From Clostridia bacterium (GTDB lineage Bacteria > Bacillota > Clostridia > Christensenellales > CAG-314), in the NCBI GenBank assembly GCA_028698585.1, contig JAQVWG010000013.1:1-46610 (forward strand): a DNA stretch of 46,610 nt, written 5' to 3'. This document shows positions 28,572 to 37,444 of the stretch, piece by piece (the stretch's first letter is position 1; every line of letters begins with the position of its first letter). The notes under the pieces are model-generated. The model had not been told where the DNA came from. It was given only the letters and a program-made list of their open reading frames with translations, and ran no database searches. The position numbers were made by a program, and so were the translations under genes.

Positions 28572-28958
28572 TTATCGTGTCTTGCGTTGCTTATCCTTGG
28601 GCACTACGCATGTGCCACTTGCACGACAGACGACTATTGGACTATCCAGCACATCACATGCACTGTCGTTGATATCAGGGCGAGGCATAATCACTTTGAC
28701 TGCTTGGAATGTCATTTTGCGACTGGAGTTGCCTACTTTAACTATCTCTCCTGTTGCCTCAATGAAGTCTCCCGCATATACTGGCGCTAAGAACTCTACA
28801 TTGTCATAGGCGCAGAATAGTCCCTCATCACCATCGTTGATAATGAGTAGTTCTGTTGCTACATCGCCGAATAGTTGTAGCATTTTGGCACCGTCTACTA
28901 GATTACCACCATAATGAGCATCATTAGCGCCCATTCTAACTCTAATTGTTGATTTCAT
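28572..28958 (-). CDS. kal: 3-aminobutyryl-CoA ammonia-lyase
   Basis: Removes ammonia from 3-aminobutyryl-CoA to give crotonyl-CoA. A 128-residue hotdog-fold protein; [19 protein letters not shown] is the family N-terminus, followed by [26 protein letters not shown]. First gene of the operon: ATG 28958 follows AAGGAGTAATATC, and the lysine riboswitch and terminator lie 130-340 bases upstream. Confidence 0.94.
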   Translation of the reverse strand: MKSTIRVRMGANDAHYGGNLVDGAKMLQLFGDVATELLIINDGDEGLFCAYDNVEFLAPVYAGDFIEATGEIVKVGNSSRKMTFQAVKVIMPRPDINDSACDVLDSPIVVCRASGTCVVPKDKQRKTR

Positions 28959-29088
28959 GATATTACTCCTTAATTATATAGATTATTAGATACTGTTAAT
29001 GCTTGTGCTTAATTAAGTACGGCACAGGTGAGATATTGTTTGATACAGCCTATGGGCATACTTATATGCAATCATTTCTTAGATACAT

Positions 29089-29133
29089 AAAAAAAGCACT
29101 ATCAAGAAATGGTAAAAAATCTTTAATAGCGCT
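29089..29133 (-). terminator. Regulated terminator in the lysine operon leader
   Basis: On the minus strand AGCGCTATTAAAGA (29133-29120) pairs, with G-T wobbles, with the arm ending TTGATAGTGCT (29109-29095) and is followed by seven T. Its first arm contains CTATTAA (29129-29123), which is also the 3' strand of the aptamer's P1, so aptamer and terminator compete. Confidence 0.85.
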
Positions 29134-29297
29134 TCGTATTAACTACGACAGTGGTACTGCACTCGGCATTACCCCCAAGTATGACACTTAATAGACATAG
29201 TGTTATACTTTCGGCGACAAATCTATTCGGCGCATATACGGTGTCTATCCCTTGTGCGCTGTACCATATTTATCGCTACCTCTATAATATTAACCTA
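29120..29297 (-). ncRNA. Lysine riboswitch (L box), predicted ON switch
   Basis: The leader RNA matches the lysine aptamer: AGAGGTAGCG at its start, GTCGCCGAAAG in the middle (identical to the Bacillus lysC aptamer over GTCGCCGAA) and GTACCACTGTCG at the end (ACCACTGTCG as in Thermotoga). Helices are visible: P2 (GCGAUAAAU with AUUUGUCGC), a GCGCA/UGCGC extension, P3 (AAGUAU... with ...AUACUU) and the GGGGGUA...UACCACU helix. The characteristic kissing interaction is present: AUAGACA in one loop (29248-29242) is fully complementary to UGUCUAU in the other (29197-29191). The aptamer begins at about the first transcribed bases. Because P1 uses the terminator's 5' arm, lysine should cause read-through into kal. 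This is inference; binding is not shown. Confidence 0.93.
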
Positions 29298-29304
29298 TAA
29301 TAAT

Positions 29305-29334
29305 ATCTTATTATAATCACGGCCGTTTTGTCAA
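29305..29334 (-). promoter_or_regulatory. Promoter of the lysine-fermentation operon
   Basis: Minus-strand TTGACA (29334-29329), an 18-base spacer and TAAGAT (29310-29305). A TATAAT (29315-29310) overlaps it but at too short a spacing from TTGACA. A start near 29297 would place the aptamer at the very 5' end. Confidence 0.75.
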
Positions 29335-29599
29335 CAACTTTTATTCAAAATCTATGTAAAGAACCATAAATATTTAGCGAATATTTACACCAAAATACAT
29401 TCTGTATGTATAGCACACAAGTATATGTTGTCACTCGAATTAGCGTTACTAAGCATCGTCTAAGTCTATGTATTTATAGTAATATTCGGCAGTCAATTAT
29501 GTTACAGTGCATTCTGCACGTAACTAACAGGGAGTAGCTAATCATTGGATAATCCGACATACAAATCTAATTATTTGCGCATAGTGCCTAATGAATCCA

Positions 29600-29658
29600 G
29601 CATGTGGCTGTACGATGTGTACCCTGCATTTAGCCAACAGGGAGTGATAGCCACACGC
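29600..29658. other. Possible three-way-junction RNA structure
   Basis: GCATGTGGCT (29600-29609) pairs with AGCCACACGC (29649-29658). Inside lie two small hairpins, GTAC-GATGT-GTAC and CCTG...CAGG. It lies between the end of kamC and the lysine operon promoter. There is no T-run, so it is not an obvious terminator. AACAGGGAGT also occurs near 29526 and 29636. I see nothing else in 29341-29803. Confidence 0.4.
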
Positions 29659-29803
29659 CCATAGTATTCTACTCATAATCAACGCGTGTGAGCAATAATA
29701 TGAGCAATTACTATAATTTAATGTGTAATGTGCATATATTGACTAGGTATGTATGTTGTGCATATAACGACAAGGTAGTATAACGTATATTCGTCATTGT
29801 GCA

Positions 29804-31219
29804 CTAGTTAAGGTGCGAGAGAATATAAGGAGATAGATTGAGCAGGTGGCAGATAGTAAGAGCGTCCTTTGGTACAGGTTGATTACCGTCTACCTTAATC
29901 AGACCGTAGTCTAAATGAGCAGAGATGAAGTCAGCGCTGACAGGCAGGGTGTACGGCGGAAGTGCAGACAAGCCCTTGACCTGATAATGCGCGTTGGCAT
30001 AACTGCTAACTTGGTCGAAGTGAGTTGTCATAACAGTTATGCAGTCTAGTTGATTAAATGTCTTTACAACGGCACTGAACAGTTGTTGCCCTTCGCCTGC
30101 GTTGGTGGTCTTGGCGAACTCGTCGAATATCACCAACCCATACTGATTTTGCGCTCTGTCTACAACTTGATTGAGCTTAATTATCTCCATACCAAACGCA
30201 GACAGACCTTGTTCGGCGTCATCTCCCTCATTGCTTACGTACTCGAAAAAGTTAAATACTGGACAGTCCATACTGTCAGCATACACGAAGAAGGCTAAGT
30301 TGGCCAGCATGCAATTAAGCATGATTGTCTGTAATGCTACACTTTTGCCTCCCATATTGGCACCCGTTATCACCGTGACGCCCTTGTCTAGCTCTATGGA
30401 TATGGGCGTAAATACCCTGCCCTTGCTCTCTAGATGATGTGCGACGTTAGGGTTAATTAAATTGACGGCTACAAGGCGCTCTGTATTAACACTCGGACGA
30501 ACGGCATTACCTTTATACGCTAAATAAGATTTGGCTATCAACAGGTCTATGTAGCCTATGCAATCTAGATTAGTTAACATACTATCGATAAAGTTTGCCA
30601 GTTGGCTACATAATATCTTGCGACAGTTGGCTTCCTCTAGTCTTTCCTGAACTGCTATATCTAGGTGCTCTTTTTTGACTTGCTCGCGCATTGTTATATC
30701 TACTAACTGTTTTTCCAGTCTGTGCTTACTATCCCTTATTTTCCGCAGTTGCTCTGTGTAGTTGTTAGGAAAATAGAATGTCGATATGCGTTGCTTATCA
30801 AAATCAATAGTATTAAGTGCGTCAGTAGTGTCAACGAAATCAACGCCCTGTAAGTGCGCTGTGGCTATTAGGTCGGCTATCATAGGGCTTAAGGTGTCGC
30901 ATAGCAACAAGAACTTCTTAATCTCGAACAACTCAATCTCATCAAGCGTATGATGAGGTAATTTAGATACCGATTTACTAATATTCTTGGCATTGGCTAT
31001 CACGGTTGTGATGTTAAGTAACTTATTACTGACGATTGCATGGTTATCTACCAACGCCTGTATGTTGTCCAACTCCCTATTGAGTAATTCTATGTTACTT
31101 CTGCCGTAGTAACTAATATTTCTAAGCCTTTCCTTGCCTAGTGGCGAAACGGTGGATAGGTTATCTATTATATAGTTAATACCTATTGTTTTTATCTTAT
31201 CGCTTGAGAGATTATTCAT
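29804..31219 (-). CDS. kamC: Lysine 5,6-aminomutase reactivase ATPase, MutS-like
   Basis: A 471-residue protein with only the core and ATPase parts of a MutS fold: coiled-coil-rich region (residues 20-240), Walker A GANMGGKS near residue 287, SAFGMEIIKL, Walker B GLVIFDEF near 350 and MTTHFD. The mismatch-recognition domain is missing, so DNA repair is unlikely. MutS-like ATPases of this kind are found beside B12-dependent aminomutases and annotated as reactivases that exchange damaged cobalamin. Placement one transcription unit from kamDE supports this. ATG 31219 overlaps kamB by 8 bases and follows GAGGTG. Confidence 0.85.
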   Translation of the reverse strand: MNNLSSDKIKTIGINYIIDNLSTVSPLGKERLRNISYYGRSNIELLNRELDNIQALVDNHAIVSNKLLNITTVIANAKNISKSVSKLPHHTLDEIELFEIKKFLLLCDTLSPMIADLIATAHLQGVDFVDTTDALNTIDFDKQRISTFYFPNNYTEQLRKIRDSKHRLEKQLVDITMREQVKKEHLDIAVQERLEEANCRKILCSQLANFIDSMLTNLDCIGYIDLLIAKSYLAYKGNAVRPSVNTERLVAVNLINPNVAHHLESKGRVFTPISIELDKGVTVITGANMGGKSVALQTIMLNCMLANLAFFVYADSMDCPVFNFFEYVSNEGDDAEQGLSAFGMEIIKLNQVVDRAQNQYGLVIFDEFAKTTNAGEGQQLFSAVVKTFNQLDCITVMTTHFDQVSSYANAHYQVKGLSALPPYTLPVSADFISAHLDYGLIKVDGNQPVPKDALTICHLLNLSPYILSHLN

Positions 31220-32285
31220 TTATACACCTCATAACGTCAATTATTGGAACGTCACATATGTTACTGCACAACTGCTTTACTTTGACGCAGAATGTATTAG
31301 CGTCGAAATTATAGCCATACGCCGACACGGGATTGGTACATATCAATGCTAGGTTGACATCATGTATAACCTCTATGTTAATTAACCTGCACATAGCATA
31401 CTCATAGCTAGATTGATTTATCAATATTTTACTACTATCATCTACAATTATGGTCTTATGTTGCTGATTATTGGGTGATTTAACAGCCGTACTGATAATC
31501 TTGTCTGTTAGGGCGCCGTTGATATAGACATATTTCAATTTTTCAGTAGGCAGATACATTGCCTGATAGGTATCACACTCCACTATAGCGCCCTTACTGT
31601 CTAAGCAGATAGCATTCTGAGAGCCACTATATATTGACCTGTTGCGTGCGTCAATTATATTAGCGATATTACTATTGACCCTGTTTAGCGTTAACAACCT
31701 TGTTATATATGCAGTGTGGTTTACAACTCTATCTATATCAATGTCATAACTAGCGCCTGTAACCAGTACAGTTGCTTGCGAAAGTGCAGTGGTACATGGG
31801 CTTAAACGTGATATAGCTCCGTCAATGAATATTCTTTGCGCACCTAGCCCTATAAACATATCCTTAATTTGAATCATCTGTTGCACTTGAGATGGACCCG
31901 CTATCTGTATGTACCCGTCACTTAACGCTCTAACGATTACTATCGCTCCAAGCGGGGTGTTGAAGGGCGTTGTACTAACTATCTCTTGGGTAATGGTACA
32001 ACAAGGCAATAAATTGTGCGCAGTGGCTATTAACGTGCCTTTCTTTACATATATGTCTGGCTTAGCAGTCAAAGTAACTACGTCTTGACTCTCACCATCC
32101 CTACCGATACTGCTAACGGCATTAACACAGTGGTCGAAGTGTGATAACAGATAGTTGAGTACGGTAGTCTTGCCGGCGTTCTTACATGTACCAACAACAC
32201 TTACCACTTGACAATCATTGACTGCCTTTAACAAACTGTTCAACTCTGTATCCTCCTTGCCTGACTTGTACTGTCTACGCATCAT
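31212..32285 (-). CDS. kamB: Lysine 5,6-aminomutase reactivase subunit KamB
   Basis: Partner of KamC. The N-terminal P-loop GTCKNAGKTTVLNYLL (Walker A) resembles the MobB/GTPase group. The rest (YINGALTDK, FIDGAISRLSP) resembles the actin-like or accessory subunit of aminomutase reactivases by context more than by clear motif. The frame is open to ATG 32324, but that would overlap the upstream gene by 50 bases; ATG 32285 or 32282 (MMRRQYKSGK) overlaps its stop by about 10 bases, a common coupled arrangement, and is preferred. About 357 residues. Role inferred from family naming and neighbours. Confidence 0.78.
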   Translation of the reverse strand: MMRRQYKSGKEDTELNSLLKAVNDCQVVSVVGTCKNAGKTTVLNYLLSHFDHCVNAVSSIGRDGESQDVVTLTAKPDIYVKKGTLIATAHNLLPCCTITQEIVSTTPFNTPLGAIVIVRALSDGYIQIAGPSQVQQMIQIKDMFIGLGAQRIFIDGAISRLSPCTTALSQATVLVTGASYDIDIDRVVNHTAYITRLLTLNRVNSNIANIIDARNRSIYSGSQNAICLDSKGAIVECDTYQAMYLPTEKLKYVYINGALTDKIISTAVKSPNNQQHKTIIVDDSSKILINQSSYEYAMCRLINIEVIHDVNLALICTNPVSAYGYNFDANTFCVKVKQLCSNICDVPIIDVMRCINE

Positions 32286-32652
32286 GCCCGTTGTGACATA
32301 TATAGGCATACTGACAGTCACCACATATATCTACTGTTAACCCCTTGTCCAGGATATTCTCCTTAACCTTAATCACAATATCGTCATAATTATAGATAGT
32401 GTCTGCGCTTAAACGCAGTAATCTCATAACTATATTATCATAGGTTGTAACTTTGTCAATATCTGCGCACTCGCTTGTATATAACGGACAGCATGCGCAT
32501 ATACAGTCCTTGCCAAGCGTCAGCCTAAATAACTTGTGTTCACGCAATTTATCTATTACGCTCTGCATATTACTCACGAACTGTTCGCTATATCCCTCCC
32601 CCTCGAAGAAAGATATACACAACAGGTGGTGTGGTCGCAGTTTGATGTCCAT
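32275..32652 (-). CDS. DUF1284 cysteine-rich protein
   Basis: A 125-residue protein with the DUF1284 signature RPHHLLCISFFEGEGYS at the N-terminus and cysteine clusters CICACCPLYTSEC and ICGDCQYAYIC, which suggest an iron-sulfur or zinc site. Function is unknown. ATG 32652 is preceded by GAGG at a long spacing. Its stop overlaps the kamB start, so it is probably co-transcribed with the reactivase genes and may serve the same enzyme. Confidence 0.85.
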   Translation of the reverse strand: MDIKLRPHHLLCISFFEGEGYSEQFVSNMQSVIDKLREHKLFRLTLGKDCICACCPLYTSECADIDKVTTYDNIVMRLLRLSADTIYNYDDIVIKVKENILDKGLTVDICGDCQYAYICHNGHDA

Positions 32653-32695
32653 ATATTAATACATAACCTCGCTAAATAAGTGTAGCACAAACTAC

Positions 32696-32734
32696 AAAAA
32701 TTGAGATGATTATTAATTGCACAATCACCTCAAT
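32696..32734 (-). terminator. Terminator of the surface protein-mscS unit
   Basis: On the minus strand ATTGAGGTGATT pairs with AATCATCTCAAT and is followed by TTTTT. It is about 50 bases past the mscS stop. Confidence 0.85.
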
Positions 32735-32784
32735 GTTGACTAGTATTATTGTTGTATTAGTTGCGATTACAATCAATGTGCAAC

Positions 32785-33834
32785 TTAGGTATTCTGCTCA
32801 TCTTCGATATCTTTGCTGGCTTCCTTCTGTTGGTCTACGAACTCGTTAGCCCTGTTGCGAGTATTCTCGGTTACCCTCCTATACTCCTTAGGCTGATTGA
32901 CGACAACCTGCGGAAAAGGTATATTAATATTATTCTTATCAAATATTATCTTAATTTCTCTATTCAGATCTCTCTCTACTTGATAACGGTCATCCTCTTT
33001 ACACTTGGCGATAAACTTGATTACTACTCCACTCTCTGCTAGTTGGGCGACGCCCTTATAGTATGGACCTTCGATTATGGCAGGTATTCTCTCTGACACC
33101 TTATCCAGATTCTGTTGAATAATAGTCTCCACTCTCTCTATAGATTCGCCGTATTCTATAGACACGTCACATATTGCCAGCGATAGCTCGCTACTCATGT
33201 TGATTATGTTGCGGATATCACTGTTATTGACAATCTTGATATTGCCGGAGGCGTCTGTCAGTTCAGTGGTGCGAATGCCTATTTCCGTTACGGTTCCCCT
33301 GAATCCGTCAATTACTATGATGTCGCCTACGGAATATTCGCCCTCAAAAACAATGAATAATCCTGCGAGTATATCTTCGATAAGATTCTGTGCACCAAGG
33401 CCTATGACTAGGGCTAATATACCGGCTGAGGCAAGAAGTGTTGTCGTGTCTACGCCGAATGCTGACAGGACGAGTAATATACCTATGATGGCAAAAGCGT
33501 ATTTAATAAAACTGTTGAGCAGGTTGACTACCGTCTTACCTCTCTGCGTTCTTGCCATTGTTAGTTGTAGTACCCAAGATAGCACTCTATATACAACTAT
33601 GACTACTACTGCATACACAAGTGCGTATATGAGCGAGTTAAGTAGATTACTGTCGAACACCTTCTTGAGTTTGGTAACCTCATACAGAGGACTGGTCTCG
33701 TCAGTAATAATTCTGTCTGAAAAGATAACAAAAACAATTAGGCCTGCCAAAATAACTGCGAGCAGTATGTTGTAAATCAACTTCTTAACTTTGGCTTTTT
33801 TCTCTTTGGCTTGGGTTAGCTCCTTTTGATTCAT
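32785..33834 (-). CDS. mscS: Small-conductance mechanosensitive channel (MscS family)
   Basis: Tension-gated membrane channel that releases solutes on osmotic downshock. From ATG 33834 (7 bases after AAGGAGA) it has 349 residues; the frame extends 23 codons upstream but those overlap the preceding gene. About three helices: residues ~20-40, ~70-90, and the pore helix TTLLASAGILALVIGLGAQN near 150, followed by the beta domain FEGEYSVGDIIVIDGFRGTV, typical of MscS. The C-terminal tail is long and charged. Located 28 bases after the large surface protein gene. Confidence 0.92.
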   Translation of the reverse strand: MNQKELTQAKEKKAKVKKLIYNILLAVILAGLIVFVIFSDRIITDETSPLYEVTKLKKVFDSNLLNSLIYALVYAVVVIVVYRVLSWVLQLTMARTQRGKTVVNLLNSFIKYAFAIIGILLVLSAFGVDTTTLLASAGILALVIGLGAQNLIEDILAGLFIVFEGEYSVGDIIVIDGFRGTVTEIGIRTTELTDASGNIKIVNNSDIRNIINMSSELSLAICDVSIEYGESIERVETIIQQNLDKVSERIPAIIEGPYYKGVAQLAESGVVIKFIAKCKEDDRYQVERDLNREIKIIFDKNNINIPFPQVVVNQPKEYRRVTENTRNRANEFVDQQKEASKDIEDEQNT

Positions 33835-33862
33835 ATGTCTATCTCCTTGATAAATTGATTGT

Positions 33863-36800
33863 CTAGCGAAGAAGGTTATCGAATAATTCCTGTATCTGCA
33901 CACATTGTCTATCTAAATAATCAGTCTCATTCGCGGTCGATATGTAATAATCCAGTTGCGACTGTTCGCTCGTTAAATCAGTCGTGCTGTCATAGACTAA
34001 GTAAATCTCAACGTACATTATAGTAGATGTATTCAGTCCGTCCTCGGCAGTCGAAGCAGTCTCAAACACGCCGTCAACATACTGGTATCTGATATTAACC
34101 ACTGTTTCGTCCCACTTGTGTACACTTGCAATGAAGAAGTAGTCTTGTGGCAAGAAGGACATATTATAGAGCGAAAACGAGGTGCTCAATGTGGGTGACG
34201 TGGTCATTGTACCGTCTATTGTGGCAAAATCAATCGTATATTCCTCGACTAAATCACACTCTTGTATCAATGAGTTGAGTACGGTTATGTCTATCTCGCT
34301 GTCGCTTGTATAACCACTTGCAATCAGTGTGCACAAGGTTATCTTATAGTAATACCCCATGGGCATATCAGTATTACTAATTAACGCACCGTATTCTCCT
34401 AGTCCTCCTATCTGTACATATGTAACCGTGGTACCGTCACTTATCTTGGCCACGTAAATAACGTTGTTATTGTCGCCTGTGGTGTACATCGATAGCATAT
34501 ATCCATCGCCCTGCATGGGTATCAGTTCATAATTATATAACATATCAGTCACTACAGATGTGCCACCGTCCGACTTAATCATATATGACTTATACTGGGC
34601 CACCAGTTGCGATGAGTGTACAGTACCTTGACCACAGTACTCTGCCATTGTCTGTTGCGTCAACTCTGTCGGTGGGTGCGCTAGGTAGTATACATTATAG
34701 AAGTACTCATTGCCACTGATTAAGCCACCGACACGAGCGTGTATGGTTCGTGACTGCGAGTCATATGACATAGGTATATAGGTAAATACATTGGTGCCGT
34801 CTACATTGGTGTAAACACATGCAACAAACTGCGAATATTCACTCACTATGCTAGTACTATCAAGTGTCATTAGAACGTCAATAGACGTTATTGTTGGCGT
34901 CAGTGTCGCATAACTTACTGTCGGAGGGTTAAGTGGCAGTATATCTGTTGTGGTCTCATAATAATGTACACCGTAATCTGCACCCTCACCATTACAATAC
35001 ATTTCCCACTGTTGTTGTGTCAAGGCAGTGTTGTCAGTAGGTCTTATAACTACGCTGAACATTACATAGTATTCTGTGTATGCGTCCAGCTGAGTGGTTG
35101 TAAATACTAACTGATTGTCAATAAATTGACATATACCGGACGCAACTTCTAACCAAGTCTGTTTAGAACATACCGTTGCAACCACTATAGCGCCTTGTTG
35201 CAGGCAGTCGTAACTGGATAGTTGTGCAGATATCGTTGTCGTAGTAACATCTCTGTTGACACTCACACTGTCAACGGTTGGTAGCTGAGCGCTAGTGGTC
35301 AACTGTTGACTGTATAATATAGTTGCCTCGTATTGGCTGTCGATTGTTAACGTTTCTAGTTGCTGTTGGCTATATTCCTCGCTCACGGGCGCATTAGATA
35401 TTAGATATATTGTCCAGTTGTACTGCGTACCTGCCATCAGTCCTTCTGTATATCCATAATAGTACTTGCTAATGGCAGTATGCGTCATTGTCTCGTCTAG
35501 GTACATTAAGTTGTAGTATCTGGTTTGGCCATAGGAGAACTGACTTATTATTAATGGATTACTATCACTGTTCTGGACGGCGTTGTCTATTTGCACAGTA
35601 TATTCCGAATGGGTATCTGTGGTATTAAGACGTATCGGTTGTACAGTCGGGTCGACTGCATCTATGTTTATTACGGTAGTATATAAGTAGAATACTGCAC
35701 AGTTAGTTGCAGAATAATCATACATATTTTCTAGACACAGACTCATTTGTTCTTGAGTAGGTTGCTGTGTATCCAGTCCATATACCACGTAAATATTGCC
35801 GATATAATATCCTAAATAAGAATCTAGGCTGCTCGTATCTGCCACTAAACAGCCGTCATCATTCATGACAAATTGTACGTATTCTACAGATGACCAACTA
35901 TTGTCGTCTAGAATGGGTGCGAATATAACTGCGCCCTCTTGTAGTAACTCATTATCGTCTAACCACAGCATTATTTGGGTATGCTCTATATCTCGTTCAA
36001 CGGCGTGTTCTACACCCATAGGCAACTGGCCGAATGTGGTAAAGTTATCTGTGTACATCAGTTGAGCCGAAAATTGCTGATCGGAAACAAGGTTCTGTAA
36101 TATTTCATTGAAATCTGCATCATACTCCACTAGTTGTTCTTCTATGTAAGTGGGTACAACAGGTATCATATATATGGATATGTTATAATTGGTCGCATAG
36201 TTCAAGTCCCACAGATTGCAATAATATGTACCATTAATATCAAACGATTCGGTGGGTTGAGTGGGTGGTTGGTCTGGGTAAGATGAGGTCTCAAGATATG
36301 CTTGCGCATAATGTACATTGTCAAGACTGTCCTGCCCTTTAAGAATAAAAAGTGCGTGGCTGGATTGCTCGTCAACGGGGACATTTTGTACATCAAAAGA
36401 GCAACACATATCCATCTCGCTTATGCTCAAAAACTTGAAATCGCTTATAAGTGGCTCTTCATCTAGTGTAGTAAATGTATCTTGGTGTAGTAATTGAGCA
36501 CAGTATGCTTGGTCGCTCAACAGCGTGGTAAGTTGTTGCTCATCATAATAAGCGTTGCCTACACTATATTCTGCATATAAGGGGGCAGAGGGTATCATAT
36601 AGATAGATAAATCATACTGGGTTGAAGGTGATAATTCCCACAGATTACCATAATAAGTACCATTAAGGTCAACTGTACTAGTCGTTGGCTGTTGCGTGTC
36701 TTGATTTGTATCCAGATATTCGCCCTCGTGCTCATTATATAACTGAGTTATATACACTTGTCCGTTGTCATCCTCGGCACTCATAATAAATATGGGATTA

Positions 36801-37153
36801 GTATTATCCTCGTCTACGACAATATTGCTAATCTCCATAGAACAAGCCATCTCTGTATCTGACATATACTCGTATGTTAAATCATTAATAGATACTGCTG
36901 GCGCCTGAATAGCACCAACTATGGCAACAGTACCCACAACTGCAGTGGTAACAGCCACAAAAGAGGATAGTTTGGCCACAGATATCCTATTGCTCCTGCG
37001 AGGAACATTTCTGGGCGTGGTAGGAACGACATTAGGCTTAATAATTATTGTTTCTTTGACTGTCTTGTTGTCAACTATGGAATTAATATTCCTTATCCCA
37101 TAATCGTTTTCCCTATATAAGTTGTCGTTGATAAATACGTTATTCTCTTGCAT
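33863..37153 (-). CDS. Large membrane-anchored repetitive surface protein of unknown function
   Basis: I recognise no named family. 1096 residues: a cytoplasmic N-terminus of about 60 with a basic stretch (PRRSNR), one membrane helix (about 62-82), then an extracellular region rich in Tyr, Thr, Gln and acidic residues and very poor in Lys. It consists of successive modules of about 130-150 residues that look like fibronectin III or Ig folds. Modules 1 (about 86-230) and 2 (about 234-373) share DxNGTYYxNLWxL, then T-Y, SIYMIP, and SDQ..-AQL-FTT; later modules are more divergent. No LPXTG or other wall anchor is seen. ATG 37153 is followed closely by mscS, so both may respond to the envelope. 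Could be an adhesin or cell-surface scaffold; this is not shown. Confidence 0.8.
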   Translation of the reverse strand: MQENNVFINDNLYRENDYGIRNINSIVDNKTVKETIIIKPNVVPTTPRNVPRRSNRISVAKLSSFVAVTTAVVGTVAIVGAIQAPAVSINDLTYEYMSDTEMACSMEISNIVVDEDNTNPIFIMSAEDDNGQVYITQLYNEHEGEYLDTNQDTQQPTTSTVDLNGTYYGNLWELSPSTQYDLSIYMIPSAPLYAEYSVGNAYYDEQQLTTLLSDQAYCAQLLHQDTFTTLDEEPLISDFKFLSISEMDMCCSFDVQNVPVDEQSSHALFILKGQDSLDNVHYAQAYLETSSYPDQPPTQPTESFDINGTYYCNLWDLNYATNYNISIYMIPVVPTYIEEQLVEYDADFNEILQNLVSDQQFSAQLMYTDNFTTFGQLPMGVEHAVERDIEHTQIMLWLDDNELLQEGAVIFAPILDDNSWSSVEYVQFVMNDDGCLVADTSSLDSYLGYYIGNIYVVYGLDTQQPTQEQMSLCLENMYDYSATNCAVFYLYTTVINIDAVDPTVQPIRLNTTDTHSEYTVQIDNAVQNSDSNPLIISQFSYGQTRYYNLMYLDETMTHTAISKYYYGYTEGLMAGTQYNWTIYLISNAPVSEEYSQQQLETLTIDSQYEATILYSQQLTTSAQLPTVDSVSVNRDVTTTTISAQLSSYDCLQQGAIVVATVCSKQTWLEVASGICQFIDNQLVFTTTQLDAYTEYYVMFSVVIRPTDNTALTQQQWEMYCNGEGADYGVHYYETTTDILPLNPPTVSYATLTPTITSIDVLMTLDSTSIVSEYSQFVACVYTNVDGTNVFTYIPMSYDSQSRTIHARVGGLISGNEYFYNVYYLAHPPTELTQQTMAEYCGQGTVHSSQLVAQYKSYMIKSDGGTSVVTDMLYNYELIPMQGDGYMLSMYTTGDNNNVIYVAKISDGTTVTYVQIGGLGEYGALISNTDMPMGYYYKITLCTLIASGYTSDSEIDITVLNSLIQECDLVEEYTIDFATIDGTMTTSPTLSTSFSLYNMSFLPQDYFFIASVHKWDETVVNIRYQYVDGVFETASTAEDGLNTSTIMYVEIYLVYDSTTDLTSEQSQLDYYISTANETDYLDRQCVQIQELFDNLLR

Positions 37154-37340
37154 ACTTCACCAGTAAGTCATTCCTTGTCTAACGACCATTGTGCACACTT
37201 ATTATGCTATATAATGTTATCATAAATAACCTTATTATGCAATAATTTTATCGCTTTTAACTCAAGAGAAGGCATATACCAGTACAATCACAACATGGAC
37301 TGACACACCTAATAGGACGAGTACAACACCAGAAAAAGCA

Positions 37341-37369
37341 TTGATATAATTGTGTTCTTATGCTATAAT
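37341..37369 (+). promoter_or_regulatory. Promoter of the hydrogenase-associated sensory module
   Basis: TTGATA (37341-37346), exactly 17 bases, TATAAT (37364-37369). The leader is about 70 bases. The gap 37154-37340 contains no other feature I can support. Confidence 0.8.
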
Positions 37370-37444
37370 AACTGAACACAACTACTATACACTGGTTGTT
37401 GCAGTGATGTAATTAATAAATAACTCATACATGAGGAGTATAAT

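Noticed and set aside
29089..29297. Cobalamin riboswitch upstream of the B12-dependent aminomutase operon
   Set aside because: No B12-box is seen; the cores and kissing loop fit the lysine aptamer instead.
29804..31219. DNA mismatch repair protein MutS
   Set aside because: Too short, lacks the mismatch-recognition domain, and is coupled to kamB.
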